Notes: generated by a model from the sequence alone, not told the origin. A stretch of 64,000 bases of DNA from Synoicihabitans lomoniglobus (GCF_029023725.1 NZ_CP119075.1:2103501-2167500), one strand, 5' to 3'; shown: positions 39,503-50,396, counted from the stretch's first letter. Translations and numbers: made by a program.

Positions 39503-40387
39503 CTAAAACCGCTCCACCCGTGCCGGGCTGCGCACGGCATCGCTCAATGCTGCCGGCGCAAACAAGCCGGGCGCAAAATCGAGGTCGAGCGCGGCACCGG
39601 TGACCTCGAACCGCACCTTGTCGCGGGTGGCCTCTTCACGCACGTCGATCGATTTCACGATCCACTGATCGCCGAGTTTTTTGAGGTCGAGCACCGTGAG
39701 TTTGCGCTGCGGTTGTTCGTCAGCGTCGAGAATCACGGCCTGCACGAGTGCATTGAACTGCGCATCCAAGTGCAACCGCACGCCCGCGATGTGATCGTGG
39801 GCCGCCGCGAATTCAGCCGGTGGATACATCAAAAACGCATGCACCGCCCGGCCTCGCACTTTGGTCACCCCTTCGTAAACAAAGTCGTCCCAGTAAACGA
39901 ACGGCATCTGCAGCTCGAACATGGACAGATTGGTCGCGCCGATGGGATCCAGTAGTTGCGCGGCACTCAATCGCTCGACCTGCGCCGTCGGTTCATCCGC
40001 CTGGTAGCGCCAGGCGGCGGATTCCGGTCCGTTTTGGCCCAACAACACTTCGGACTCCGCGCCGTCGACCGGCGCATTGATACTGGCCCGAAATACGGGT
40101 CCTTGGATGGTGCGCGATCCCCACATCCGCCCCGTCACCACGGAGCGCTCTCCCTTGCGCGGGAGCACTTCGAGGTCGAACTCAAGGAAATAGTCCCCCG
40201 GCAGACCCAGGCCGCGAAAGGTGGCCATGATCTCGCGCCCCCTTGCCGGGTCGGCATCCTGCACCGAGATGTAACGCGGCTCCAAGCGGTTTCGTTTATG
40301 CTGGGCCGATGCGGTCCCAACCGAACCACAAAAAAGGCAGACCACCACGGCGGTCTGCCAAAATTGAAATGAGAAACTGCGCGTCAT
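39503..40387 (-). CDS. Secreted LolA-like / outer-membrane-lipoprotein-sorting-type protein
   Basis: The 294-residue protein has a signal peptide (FWQTAVVVCLFCGSVGTASAQ). The mature part has FLEFDLEVLPRKGERSVVTGRMWGS, ELQMPFVYWDDFVYEGVTKVRGRAVHAFLMYPP and VLDLKKLGDQWIVKSIDVREEATRDKVRFEVTG. This pattern is shared by a group of LolA-like beta-sandwich proteins that bind lipid. A carrier for lipids or lipoproteins is possible; the family assignment is moderate. It follows secG on the same strand after 21 bases. Confidence 0.6.
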   Translation of the reverse strand: MTRSFSFQFWQTAVVVCLFCGSVGTASAQHKRNRLEPRYISVQDADPARGREIMATFRGLGLPGDYFLEFDLEVLPRKGERSVVTGRMWGSRTIQGPVFRASINAPVDGAESEVLLGQNGPESAAWRYQADEPTAQVERLSAAQLLDPIGATNLSMFELQMPFVYWDDFVYEGVTKVRGRAVHAFLMYPPAEFAAAHDHIAGVRLHLDAQFNALVQAVILDADEQPQRKLTVLDLKKLGDQWIVKSIDVREEATRDKVRFEVTGAALDLDFAPGLFAPAALSDAVRSPARVERF

Positions 40388-40408
40388 GAACAGGCGCAGA
40401 CTCGGAAA

Positions 40409-40846
40409 TCAGTTGCCGGGTTCCGTGGTCGCCGGGACTTCCTCGGCGGCGGCATTTTCGACGGTGGTCTTCACGGCTTCGCCATTGGCTTCCATCGCAT
40501 CCATCGTGGCGGGAGCGAAGAGGTCGTCGGGCGTCGCAGTGGAGGCATCGGCCGGGGCTTCGATGGTCGGCAGCGCGGACTCAGCTTCGGCAACCGCGTT
40601 GTTACGCACGTAAATATGGCCCAAGTAGAGCAGCAGGCTGAGCACGAAGAACGCGATCGCGGCCTTGATCGTCGCGCCGGTAAGCACGTTGCCGGTGTCG
40701 GCTCCGAAGGTGGCTTCGGCGGCGCCACCACCCAAGGCGGAGCCCATACCGCCGTCGTTTTTGGCCTTTTGCATCAGGACCAAAAGCACCATGGCGAGGG
40801 ATACAACGATCAGAACAAGCGTGAAGAGCGCGATGAGGAGATTCAT
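40409..40846 (-). CDS. secG: Preprotein translocase subunit SecG
   Basis: The 145-residue protein has two membrane spans (about 5-25 and 56-76). Between them lies the family signature [37 protein letters not shown], broken by the typical G-G-G-A loop. The C-terminal 60 residues form an acidic Ala/Pro/Thr-rich tail that is longer than in E. coli SecG. It assists SecYEG in protein export. The gene downstream is a secreted protein. Confidence 0.9.
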   Translation of the reverse strand: MNLLIALFTLVLIVVSLAMVLLVLMQKAKNDGGMGSALGGGAAEATFGADTGNVLTGATIKAAIAFFVLSLLLYLGHIYVRNNAVAEAESALPTIEAPADASTATPDDLFAPATMDAMEANGEAVKTTVENAAAEEVPATTEPGN

Positions 40847-40920
40847 GGAAAAGGGTTAACTGATCAGTTTGCCCCGGGTCTTGTCAATGCCAGGGTCAGG
40901 TCGGTTCCGCCGCCTCCGAA

Positions 40921-41880
40921 TCAAGCCTCCAAGCCGAGTCGTTCGAGGATGCGCTGGAGGTCGTCGTTCCCGGCGTATCGGATAACGATCTGTCCGCGTT
41001 TACCGGAATGTTTGAGCGCCACCCGCGCCCCGAGGTGGGACGTAAGTTTTTTCTCAATGCCGTTGATGGCCGCAGCTTCGGCGGGGGTGCCGCCCTTTTG
41101 GGCGGATTTCTTGCCGCCGCTGCCCCCGGCTTTTTTGTCCTGCACCAGTTTTTCGGTGCCGCGCACACTCAACCCATCCTCGATCACGCGGCGCGCCATG
41201 ATGGCGCGTTCGGCGGGCGCTTCCACGCCCAGCAACACCTTGGCATGACCTACACTCAAAATGGATTTGGCGACGTAGCCCTGGAGTTCGGCATCGAGAT
41301 TCAGCAAGCGCAACGTGTTCGCCACGCTGGCGCGACTCTTCCCCACCCGGTCGGAGGCCTGTTCCTGCGTGAGATCAAAATCGCGAATCAAGCTGGCGTA
41401 ACCGTAAGCTTCTTCGATCGCGTTGAGGCCTTCGCGCTGCAAATTCTCGATCAGGCCCAACGCGGCGGATGACGCGTTGCTGGCTTCGACGACCCGCGCC
41501 GGAATCGTCTTGAGTTTGAGCACCTGATAAGCGCGCCAACGACGTTCACCCGCGATGAGCTCATATTTCCCCGCCTTGAGTTTACGAACGACGATCGGTT
41601 GGAGCAGACCCTCGGCCTTGATGCTCTCCGCGAGTTCACTGAGGTGCTCGGGTTTGATTTCACGGCGGGCCTGATACGGGCTCGGCTCGATCTGGGTGAC
41701 CGTGATGTCTTCGAACCCGGCGGCTGGCGCCGGGGAGGCTTGATTGTCCGACGCTTTGCCGGAGCCGCTCTTCAGCGGTCCGACAGTTTTCGCGGCGGCT
41801 TGGGCGGTGGGGGATTTCGAAGCGGCACCGGCGATAAGTCCGCCGAGGCCGCGACCGAGGCGGGATTTTGAAGCTGCCAT
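40921..41880 (-). CDS. parB: Chromosome partitioning protein ParB
   Basis: The 319-residue protein starts MAASKSRLGRGLGGLIAGA. Its CTP-binding domain shows EPSPYQARREIKPEHLSELAESIKAEGLLQPI and the arginine-rich GERRWRAYQVLKL, with LGLIENLQREGLNAIEEA. The HTH reads LTQEQASDRVGKSRASVANTLRLLNLD. It would bind parS sites. parA is not beside it. No parS sequence (TGTTTCACGTGAAACA) was noticed in the window by eye. The gene is followed upstream by a LysM protein. Confidence 0.93.
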   Translation of the reverse strand: MAASKSRLGRGLGGLIAGAASKSPTAQAAAKTVGPLKSGSGKASDNQASPAPAAGFEDITVTQIEPSPYQARREIKPEHLSELAESIKAEGLLQPIVVRKLKAGKYELIAGERRWRAYQVLKLKTIPARVVEASNASSAALGLIENLQREGLNAIEEAYGYASLIRDFDLTQEQASDRVGKSRASVANTLRLLNLDAELQGYVAKSILSVGHAKVLLGVEAPAERAIMARRVIEDGLSVRGTEKLVQDKKAGGSGGKKSAQKGGTPAEAAAINGIEKKLTSHLGARVALKHSGKRGQIVIRYAGNDDLQRILERLGLEA

Positions 41881-41885
41881 GGTAA

Positions 41886-42464
41886 TTAGTTTCCGCCCGG
41901 AATGAAAAGCGTCTGGCCGACCTGGATCTTGGTCGGATCGGTGATCCGGTTGGCGTTCTGAATGTCCTTAATGGTGGATTTAAACCGGCTCGCGATGCTC
42001 GAGAGTGTGTCGCCTTTTTGAATGGTGTAACTCAAGCCCTCCTTGGGAAAATCGTCGGTAAACGTGGGCGTGCTAATCGTCTTTCGCACCGTCAGGTTCT
42101 TGGCCAGGTCGTCGAGGGCGCTGTTGGTTTCCTGGGCGAGCTTTTGGATCGCGGCGCTTAATTGGGAGCGCGTCGTGCTGTCGCCGGAGCGGATCGATTG
42201 ATTGATCTCGGCCACGGCATCGTTGAGTTGGGAAACGGTTGCGTAGGTGGTTTCGAGTCCATCCGTGGCTCCCATCAACGCCGCGTTTTCACGTTCCAGT
42301 TGTTCGATGCGCAGGGCCATGCTGCCCATGCGTTGCGAGAGGAGGCGCACGTCTTCACGTAAACCGGCCACCGTTCCGCCTAAACTTTGCTGTTGCTGAA
42401 CTTGGGCGAAAACCGGGGCGCTCGCGACCAAAGTCAGCAGTCCAATCAACGCTGATTTCATCAT
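41886..42464 (-). CDS. Secreted LysM peptidoglycan-binding protein with coiled coil
   Basis: The 192-residue protein has a signal peptide (MMKSALIGLLTLVASAPVFA), a Gln-rich coiled-coil region (about 30-120, with QRMGSMALRIEQLERENAALMG), and a C-terminal LysM domain (YTIQKGDTLSSIASRFKSTIKDIQNANRITDPTKIQVGQTLFIPGG). It binds peptidoglycan and may act as a periplasmic spacer or cell-division accessory. It is separated from parB by only 5 bases, so the two are probably co-transcribed. Confidence 0.85.
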   Translation of the reverse strand: MMKSALIGLLTLVASAPVFAQVQQQQSLGGTVAGLREDVRLLSQRMGSMALRIEQLERENAALMGATDGLETTYATVSQLNDAVAEINQSIRSGDSTTRSQLSAAIQKLAQETNSALDDLAKNLTVRKTISTPTFTDDFPKEGLSYTIQKGDTLSSIASRFKSTIKDIQNANRITDPTKIQVGQTLFIPGGN

Positions 42465-42584
42465 GGACGGACAGTTTGGGAAAAAGCCCTCGCGAAAACA
42501 AGCGGCTTGTCAGGAAACGATCGAGAGGAGACGAGCCGCGAGATCGGACGGATGGTCGGCGCGAACGATATCTCGCAGTCTAGC

Positions 42585-43568
42585 TCACTTGTGGCTCCGC
42601 GTGACGAGCGGAGGCATGGGCCTCGACGGTAGCACGGTCCCCGGTTCAACCGGAAACCCGCGCAGAAAATCAGGTGCCGACAACATTCGCCCTCCGGGAC
42701 GCTGGAGGCGCAGCAATCGCACACTCCCCTCCCCGCAGCCCACGACGAGGGTGTCGTCGGGCGCAGGCAGGACGTGGCCGATTTCACCCGCCGCTTCGGC
42801 CACTTCGGCCAAGCCCAACTTAACAATCTGCCCCGCGATCTCGATCCGACATCCCGGCCATGGGAACAGGCCGTTGATGCGGACGGCCACTTCGGCGGCC
42901 GGGCGCGAAAAATCGATCACCCCGTCGTCCTTGACCAGCCGACGGCAGAACGTCGCCGCAGCGTGGTCTTGTTCGGTAAACTCGAGGGTGCCGGCGGCGA
43001 GGGCGGCGAGATTGCGCGCCACCAGCGGCACGCAAGCAGCCGAGAGTTTGGCCTCCACGTCGAGCGCCGTGTCGTGCGGTTCAATGCTGACACGCTCCAT
43101 ATCGGCGACCGGCCCCGCATCGAGTTCGCGCACAATGCGCATTAAAGCGACCCCGGTTTCTGCATCGCCGCTGGCCACCGCGCACTGGATCGGCGAAGCC
43201 CCGCGGTAATGCGGCAGCAGAGACGCATGCAAATTGAGCGTGCCGAGTCGCGGCGTCTCGATAAACGCCTCCCGGAGGATGTGCCCATACGCCATCACCA
43301 ACGCGACATCGGGTGAATCCGCCGCCAGTGCTTCGCGCTCGGCGGCCGTGAGCTTCTCCGGCTGCCGCACCGGTATGCCGTGTGCGATCGCCCACTGCTT
43401 GATACCGTTGGCCACCACCTTCTGCCCCCGGCCCACCGGACGGTCGGGCTGGGTGTAAATGTTCGTAATACGAACTTTTGCGTCCCCTTCGCCCATGAGC
43501 CAATCAAGGAGCGGCAGGGCGATGGGGTCGGACCCCATGAACACGACTTTCAGCGGCTCAGTCTTCAA
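42585..43568 (-). CDS. fmt: Methionyl-tRNA formyltransferase
   Basis: From a TTG at 43568 the protein has 327 residues (MKTEPLKVVFMGSDPIALPLLDWL). The formyltransferase domain shows VFMGSDPIALP, YTQPDRPVGRGQKV, VMAYGHILRE, LNLHASLLPHYRGASPIQCAV (catalytic Asn-His-Asp region) and TGVALMRIVRELDAGPV. The C-terminal beta-barrel ends VLPSRPMPPLVTRSHK. It formylates initiator tRNA. The start overlaps the end of der by 11 bases, and no ATG fits the family start. def is not next to it. Confidence 0.9.
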   Translation of the reverse strand: MKTEPLKVVFMGSDPIALPLLDWLMGEGDAKVRITNIYTQPDRPVGRGQKVVANGIKQWAIAHGIPVRQPEKLTAAEREALAADSPDVALVMAYGHILREAFIETPRLGTLNLHASLLPHYRGASPIQCAVASGDAETGVALMRIVRELDAGPVADMERVSIEPHDTALDVEAKLSAACVPLVARNLAALAAGTLEFTEQDHAAATFCRRLVKDDGVIDFSRPAAEVAVRINGLFPWPGCRIEIAGQIVKLGLAEVAEAAGEIGHVLPAPDDTLVVGCGEGSVRLLRLQRPGGRMLSAPDFLRGFPVEPGTVLPSRPMPPLVTRSHK

Positions 43569-45057
43569 GGGTCTCAAATCCGTCGCCGAAATCGTCGTCC
43601 GCGCCAGCCCCACCCGCCGGTGGTTTGGTGGATTTGCGCAACGGACCGTGTTTGCCGCGGTCCTTGTGCTTTTCCTTCCCGATCAGCCGGAACAACATCG
43701 GACAGCCTTCCAGGCCAAATTCGTTGACGATACCGCGTTCGAGATAGCGCCGGTAGTTCTCGGGCAACTTCTCCTCGCGATTGCAGAAAATGCGAAAACG
43801 AAACGGGCGGTTGCCGGTCTGGGTGGCGTAGTAGATCTTAAAACGGCGGCCTCCGATGGCGGGCGGCGGCATGCGCTCGGTGAGTTTCACAATCAACGCG
43901 TTGAGCCGCGCCGTCGGAATCTTCATGTCGAGCAACCGGTTGATTTTGACCGCCGAATTGAGCATGCGATCGATCTCGAATGCGCTGACCGCCGACACAA
44001 AAATGACCGGTGAACCGGGAGTGAAGAACAGCCGCTCAAACAGGGCCTTCTCGTATTTTTCCCGGTAGTCGCGCTCGTTTTTATACATCTGCGTGGAGAT
44101 GTCGTCGTCCTTGAAGGCTTCGAGCACGAGGTCCCATTTATTCACCACGACGATGATGGGTTTGCTCTCCTTGACGGCTTCGCCCGCAATGGCTTTGTCC
44201 TGCTGAGTGATGCCTTCCAGCGCGTCGACAACCATGTAAATGACGTCGGCTTTCTGGATCGAATCGAGGGCGCGCAACCGCGAAAAATATTCGACCGGCG
44301 AAGCGAGTTTCGTATTGGCCTTGATGCCGGCGGTATCGATCAACGTGAAGTCGATCAGCTTGTTGTTGCGGGCCTTGAACTGAAACGGAAGTTCCACGGC
44401 ATCGCGGGTGGTGCCCGCGGTCGCACTCACGATCAAACGATCGCTCTTCAACAACCGGTTGCTCAGGGAGGACTTGCCGACATTCGGCCGTCCGATGAAA
44501 CAGACGCAGAGGGGATCCCGGGCGGTTTTGTCGGCGGTGTCTTCGTCCTCCGGGACGGGGGGGCCGATATGGGAAATGATGGTTTCGCGCAGGTCGGCCT
44601 CTCCGCGTCCGTGTTCGGCTGAGACCTGCACCGGCTCCCCGAGGCCGAGCCGATAGATGTCCGCGAAATCAATTTTCTCCTCTCCGAAATCGGCCTTGTT
44701 GATGACGACCTGCACGGTCTTTTTGGAACGACGCAGCATCGAGGCAATGCGGGTGTCGAGCGCAGTGAGCCCCTCGATCCCGTCGACGACGAACAAGATC
44801 AAATCGGCGGCCGCGATGGCGAAGTCGACCTGTTGTTCGGACGCGGCCGTGAGCTCGGCGGTGCTCTCCCCGCCGACCAGCCCGAGACCGCCGGTGTCGA
44901 GCAGCGTGTAACCGCCATCGGCCACATCGAAACTGATCACGTCGCGCGTGATGCCGGGTTGGTCGTGCACGATGGTCACGCGCCGCTTGGCCAAGCGGTT
45001 GAATAGACGGCTCTTCCCCACGTTGGGGCGTCCGACAATGGCTACGTTACGTGACAT
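43558..45057 (-). CDS. der: Ribosome-assembly GTPase Der (EngA)
   Basis: The 499-residue protein has two GTPase domains in tandem. The first has GRPNVGKSRLFNRLAKR, DTGGLG and NKADFG; the second has GRPNVGKSSLSNRLLKS, DTAGIKA and NKWDLV. A KH-like C-terminal domain (LNALIVKLTERMPPPAIGGRRFKIYYATQTGNRPFRFRIFCN) follows, with a disordered tail. It acts in 50S subunit assembly. fmt follows and overlaps at its end. Confidence 0.95.
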   Translation of the reverse strand: MSRNVAIVGRPNVGKSRLFNRLAKRRVTIVHDQPGITRDVISFDVADGGYTLLDTGGLGLVGGESTAELTAASEQQVDFAIAAADLILFVVDGIEGLTALDTRIASMLRRSKKTVQVVINKADFGEEKIDFADIYRLGLGEPVQVSAEHGRGEADLRETIISHIGPPVPEDEDTADKTARDPLCVCFIGRPNVGKSSLSNRLLKSDRLIVSATAGTTRDAVELPFQFKARNNKLIDFTLIDTAGIKANTKLASPVEYFSRLRALDSIQKADVIYMVVDALEGITQQDKAIAGEAVKESKPIIVVVNKWDLVLEAFKDDDISTQMYKNERDYREKYEKALFERLFFTPGSPVIFVSAVSAFEIDRMLNSAVKINRLLDMKIPTARLNALIVKLTERMPPPAIGGRRFKIYYATQTGNRPFRFRIFCNREEKLPENYRRYLERGIVNEFGLEGCPMLFRLIGKEKHKDRGKHGPLRKSTKPPAGGAGADDDFGDGFETLED

Positions 45058-45072
45058 CGATTGACTCCTGAT

Positions 45073-46257
45073 TTAGTTCTTACGGCGCTCAATAAAGCGC
45101 TCCATGCGGTCGCAGGCGACGATAAGCTGTTCGTAACCCGTGGCAAAACAAGCGCGCACATGGCCCTGACCTCCGTGACCAAAGGCGGTGCCCGGCACGA
45201 CGGCGACCTTCTCTTCTTTGAGCAGACCGACGGAGAACGATTTTTCGTCCATGCCCACTCCGGTGGTCTGGGGAAACGCGTAAAACGAGCCGCGCGGGGA
45301 ATGGCAGGCCAGCCCCATGGCATTGAAACGACGCACCACCAAGTCACGACGACGATGGTATTGCTCGCGCATTCTGGCCACCGCGTCCTCGCCGTGGCGC
45401 AGGGCTTCGAGCGCACCTTCCTGCGCGATGATCGAAGCGCACATCATGGCGTATTGATGCACCTTCATCATGGCGTCGATCAATACCGCCGGTCCGCACG
45501 CATAGCCGATGCGCCAGCCGGTCATGGCAAACGCCTTGGAAAAACCGTGCAGGAAAATCGTGCGTTCCGCCATGCCCGGCAGTGAGGCGATGCTGGTGTG
45601 CACACCGTCGAATGTGAGTTCCGAGTAGATTTCGTCGCTCAGCACGAGCAGATCCTTTTCCCGGGCGAACGCGGCGATCTTTTCGAGCTGCTCCTTGGTG
45701 CAGGTGCCGCCGGTCGGATTGCACGGCAGGTTGAGCATCAGGATCTTCGCTCCGGGTTGCCAGGCCTCTTCGAGGGCCTCGGCCGTCAGCGCAAAATTAT
45801 CCTTGGCGTAGGTCGGCACCGCGATGGCTTCACCATGGGCGAGCTGGATGCTGGGATGGTAGGACACGTAACACGGCTGATGATACATGACCTTGTCGCC
45901 GGGATTGACGAAGGCGCGAAACGCCAAATCGAGCGCCTCCGACACACCGACCGTCACGATGACCTGATCTTCCGGGCGGTAATCGACACTGAAGTGTTTG
46001 CTGACGTAGCGGGAAATCTCCTGCCGCAGCTCGGGCATGCCGAGGTTGGACGTGTAGTAGGTCTTCCCCTTTTCGAGGGCGTAGATGGCGTGCTCGCGGA
46101 TGTGCCACGGCGTCGTGAAGTCGGGCTCGCCGACGCCGAGGGAGATCACATCCTCGTTTTTCATCTTGGCGACGAGTTCGAAAAAATCGCGGATGCCGCT
46201 CTTGGGTAGCGTGGACACGTGTCCCGCCACCCATTTTTCGGGATTGGCTGATTCCAT
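45073..46257 (-). CDS. Class I/II aminotransferase
   Basis: The 394-residue PLP enzyme has LGVGEPDFTTP near the start, then YTSNLGMPELRQEISRYVSKHF and VTVGVSEALDLAFRAF. The later LNLPCNPTGGTCTKEQLE (Asn) and VLSDEIYSELTF (Asp, Tyr) precede the PLP-lysine motif GFSKAFAMTGWRIGYACGP, with an Arg near the C-terminus. It most resembles the aspartate/aromatic aminotransferase branch (AspB/PatA group) of alanine-pyruvate type enzymes. Substrate is not decided by sequence. The AsnC-type regulator gene lies just upstream on the same strand and may control it. Confidence 0.88.
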   Translation of the reverse strand: MESANPEKWVAGHVSTLPKSGIRDFFELVAKMKNEDVISLGVGEPDFTTPWHIREHAIYALEKGKTYYTSNLGMPELRQEISRYVSKHFSVDYRPEDQVIVTVGVSEALDLAFRAFVNPGDKVMYHQPCYVSYHPSIQLAHGEAIAVPTYAKDNFALTAEALEEAWQPGAKILMLNLPCNPTGGTCTKEQLEKIAAFAREKDLLVLSDEIYSELTFDGVHTSIASLPGMAERTIFLHGFSKAFAMTGWRIGYACGPAVLIDAMMKVHQYAMMCASIIAQEGALEALRHGEDAVARMREQYHRRRDLVVRRFNAMGLACHSPRGSFYAFPQTTGVGMDEKSFSVGLLKEEKVAVVPGTAFGHGGQGHVRACFATGYEQLIVACDRMERFIERRKN

Positions 46258-46272
46258 GGTCGTGCGGTCGCC

Positions 46273-46761
46273 TTAGGGAGCGACGTTGAGGCGGCTGCTG
46301 GAGCCGGACTCGGTTTCGAGCAGGAAGCCCTGATCCTTGTAGCAACGGAGCAGAAAATGGGTCGCGGTGGAAAGCACGCCCTCGATCGAGGACAGTTTTT
46401 CCGAAACGAAGGCAGCCACCTTTTGCAGGGATTTGCCGCGCACGATCACGAGCAGATCGTAGCCGCCGGAGACGAGCATGCAGGTGTGCACCTCGTCGAA
46501 CCGGCTGATGCGTTCAGCCAGGCGGTTGAACCCGCCGTCACGCTCAGGCGTGATCCGCACTTCGATCACGGCTTCGACGGCCGCCTCGGCTGCTGCCTCC
46601 CGGGAGAGATCGAGCACTGGACGCCAGCCGAGGAAGATTTTATCTTTTTTCAGCTGTTCCAGATGCTGTTCGACTTCGGCTTCGGTGATACCAGCCACCT
46701 GCGCCATTTGCGCAGTGGAGAGGCTACCGCCTTCGAGTAACAGCTTGAGAACAGGGTTCAT
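46273..46761 (-). CDS. Lrp/AsnC-family regulator
   Basis: The 162-residue protein has an N-terminal winged HTH (LKLLLEGGSLSTAQMAQVAGITEAEVEQHLEQLKKDKIFLGW) and a C-terminal RAM (ligand-binding) domain (EVRITPERDGGFNRLAERISRFDEVHTCMLVSGGYDLLVIVRGKSLQKVAAFV). It probably senses an amino acid. The aminotransferase gene follows after 15 bases on the same strand. The HTH is of the Lrp type but more divergent than usual, and the family call is good rather than certain. Confidence 0.8.
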   Translation of the reverse strand: MNPVLKLLLEGGSLSTAQMAQVAGITEAEVEQHLEQLKKDKIFLGWRPVLDLSREAAAEAAVEAVIEVRITPERDGGFNRLAERISRFDEVHTCMLVSGGYDLLVIVRGKSLQKVAAFVSEKLSSIEGVLSTATHFLLRCYKDQGFLLETESGSSSRLNVAP

Positions 46762-46897
46762 AGGAACGGCAGCTTCACAGAGAGCGACGGCAGGAATCGA
46801 CTAAAATCTTCGGCGGCCGAAAATCAGAACCAGCACAGTGGTTGAAATTTTGTGTTCAGTCCGCGGAGAAGCTCGTTCCTACTCTGCTCCTTTACGC

Positions 46898-48280
<1,383 letters not shown>

Positions 48281-48601
48281 TCGGGTCGCCGGCCGCGGTC
48301 CGCAGGGAACGTCGTGGGACGGGACGGTCTACGAACCACTACCGACCCGTCCCGCCGCGGCCTTTTCGTCGCTTCCTGACTCCAAGCATGGAGATGCGCT
48401 TGGTTCGTGCGATCGCGGAATCGATCGCGACCATACGTGCCTGATCGGATAGATCCAAACGGACCTATCTGGTTAATATGCAGATTGATAAGAAATTTAC
48501 AATTTGGCTCGCATGCACCGCTCTGATGCTTGTTGGTTATAATACCCCTGCATGTTATTACTATGTTTTAGGGGCGTATTAACCCTTACTCCCATCCAGC
48601 T
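48281..48601. promoter_or_regulatory. Gene-free interval with ffh terminator and an AT-rich leader
   Basis: A G/C-rich inverted repeat (CGGGACGG-TC at 48320-48329 with GACCCGTCCCG at 48344-48354) followed by a CTTTTCG stretch is a probable terminator for ffh. From about 48440 the sequence becomes AT-rich and includes TATAAT at 48538-48543, with an imperfect hairpin (AATACCCCT, AGGGGCGTATT) across 48541-48582. This fits a promoter and leader for the secreted coiled-coil gene. Confidence 0.5.
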
Positions 48602-50368
48602 ATGATTCCATTCTTCTCCGGGCTAACCAGGCAATCGCTCATGCGAACTGCCCGCCTCCTGCTCCTTTCGATCGTATTATCCGCGCCGACGTTCGCCGAT
48701 GAGACCTACTCGATTTCCGGGTCAGACGGCACCTATGATTTCCAAGCTACGGTGACCGTAAACACCAACGCGCCCACCTACTACTACAACGGCGGGAGTT
48801 ACGGAGATTATCTTCTCTATCAGAGCACCGCAATCAGCGCTGCGACCATGACCGTGAGTCACACCAGCTCGGGTTCGACCTATTTCCAGAAAACCAACTC
48901 CACCGCCTATCAGAGTGAAGCCTATGTGCTGGGAAACTATGGCAATCAGGATCGTTTGCTGCTCCGGTTTCGCGACGCCAACAACTACTACCACTACATC
49001 GATATTTACTGGAATGCCGCAGGCTCGGCCATCCCCGCGAATGACCAACTCCCGTCCGGCTCGCTCCCGTCTCCGAACCGCATCTACGTCTATTCCGCCA
49101 ATAACCCCAACTTCGGCCGGAACTTCACCCAAAACCTGAGCATTTCGGGAGGACCCAATGCCAACGACGAAGCCCTCGCCGAACTGCAGGCCGAAATTGA
49201 CGATTTGACGCAACAGCTGGCTGATGCCAACGCCGCCCTCACCACCGCCATCGATGAATTGGAGGCGTGCAATGATGAAGCCGATGCGCTCACCGCCCAA
49301 ATCGTTGCCTTGAACGGCGAAGTCGACGCCCTCACCGCCGACAAAATGGCACTGCAGGCAACGATCGATTCCCTCAATGCCCAGGTCGCGAATCTGGAAG
49401 CTCAAGTCACCGCCCTCACCGGCGACCTCGCGGCCGCCAATGCCACGATTGACAGCCAATCCTCCACCATCGCGGCCAACGCCGCGGAAATCGCGGCGCT
49501 GACCACGGACTTGCAGCAGACCCAGTCGGAGTTGACTGCCACTCAAGCGACGCTGGCGACGACCGAAGCAGAACTCGTCACCACGCAAACGACCTTGGCA
49601 TCGACCGAATCGACCTTGGCGGACACCGAGTCCACGCTCGCCGCGACAGAAGCCACGCTGGCGGCCACGGAAGATGAACTCGCCTCGACCCAAGCAGAGT
49701 TGGACGCAACCGCCACGGCCCTCGCCACCACCGAGGCCACCCTCGCGTCGACCGAGTCGACGTTGGCCGCGACTCAGGCCTCCCTCGATGATACCGCCGC
49801 CGCCCTCGCTGCCGCCGAAGCCACCGTCTCGGAACAGGCCGGCACCATTGCGGGGCTGGAATCTGAACTTACCACGGCCCAGGACACGATTTCCGGTCTC
49901 ACCTCGGACCTCGATGCAGCCCACGCCAGCATTGCCAGTCTGCAAGTTGACCTCGCGTCCGCCAATGCGTCGATCGCCGCACTGGAAGCCGATCTTGCCG
50001 CCACCCAGGCCCTGTTGAGCAACGCGCTCGCGGCCAATGCCGCCCTCACCGCCGACCTCGCCTCGGCTCAGGACACCATCGCCAATCAAGCCACCTCCAT
50101 CGCCGGTCTCGAATCGAGCCTGGCCACCAGCGAAGCCGAATCCGCCGCCCTTGGCGCAGCTCTCGGCAACGTCGACGGTGCGTTGGAAGCCTTCGAGGCT
50201 GCCTACCGCGCTGAATTCGACGCGAGCTTCAGCCTCGCCGGGGACACCTCCGCCGCCCGCCTGACGTCGCTGATCTCTGCGCTCGATGGCCTTAACTACG
50301 GCCAACGCCAGGCGATCTACAATTTGCTCGCCGGCAACAAGGCTCCGAACAAGGGCAAAAAGAAGTAG
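48602..50368 (+). CDS. Secreted coiled-coil protein with hendecad/heptad Thr/Ala repeats
   Basis: The 588-residue frame probably starts at the inner Met at 48641 (MRTARLLLLSIVLSAPTFADE), whose signal peptide is clear; 48602 is an alternative start. Residues about 35-190 are Tyr/Asn/Ser-rich and beta-like. From about 195 to 500 it is a long coiled coil. It includes ANAALTTAIDELEACNDEADALTAQIVALNGEVDAL, then many copies of LATTEATLASTESTLAATQ-like units. The end (EAFEAAYRAEFDASFSLAG) may fold separately. It is a long periplasmic or cell-surface rod. The repeats make it variable in length. No functional family is recognised. Confidence 0.8.
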   Translation: MIPFFSGLTRQSLMRTARLLLLSIVLSAPTFADETYSISGSDGTYDFQATVTVNTNAPTYYYNGGSYGDYLLYQSTAISAATMTVSHTSSGSTYFQKTNSTAYQSEAYVLGNYGNQDRLLLRFRDANNYYHYIDIYWNAAGSAIPANDQLPSGSLPSPNRIYVYSANNPNFGRNFTQNLSISGGPNANDEALAELQAEIDDLTQQLADANAALTTAIDELEACNDEADALTAQIVALNGEVDALTADKMALQATIDSLNAQVANLEAQVTALTGDLAAANATIDSQSSTIAANAAEIAALTTDLQQTQSELTATQATLATTEAELVTTQTTLASTESTLADTESTLAATEATLAATEDELASTQAELDATATALATTEATLASTESTLAATQASLDDTAAALAAAEATVSEQAGTIAGLESELTTAQDTISGLTSDLDAAHASIASLQVDLASANASIAALEADLAATQALLSNALAANAALTADLASAQDTIANQATSIAGLESSLATSEAESAALGAALGNVDGALEAFEAAYRAEFDASFSLAGDTSAARLTSLISALDGLNYGQRQAIYNLLAGNKAPNKGKKK

Positions 50369-50396
50369 AACGCTTCCGAGTCTGACTCTCGTTTTG

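Noticed and set aside
48722..50305. A 527-residue minus-strand open frame
   Set aside because: Antisense to the coiled-coil gene and composed of the repeat's mirror codons.
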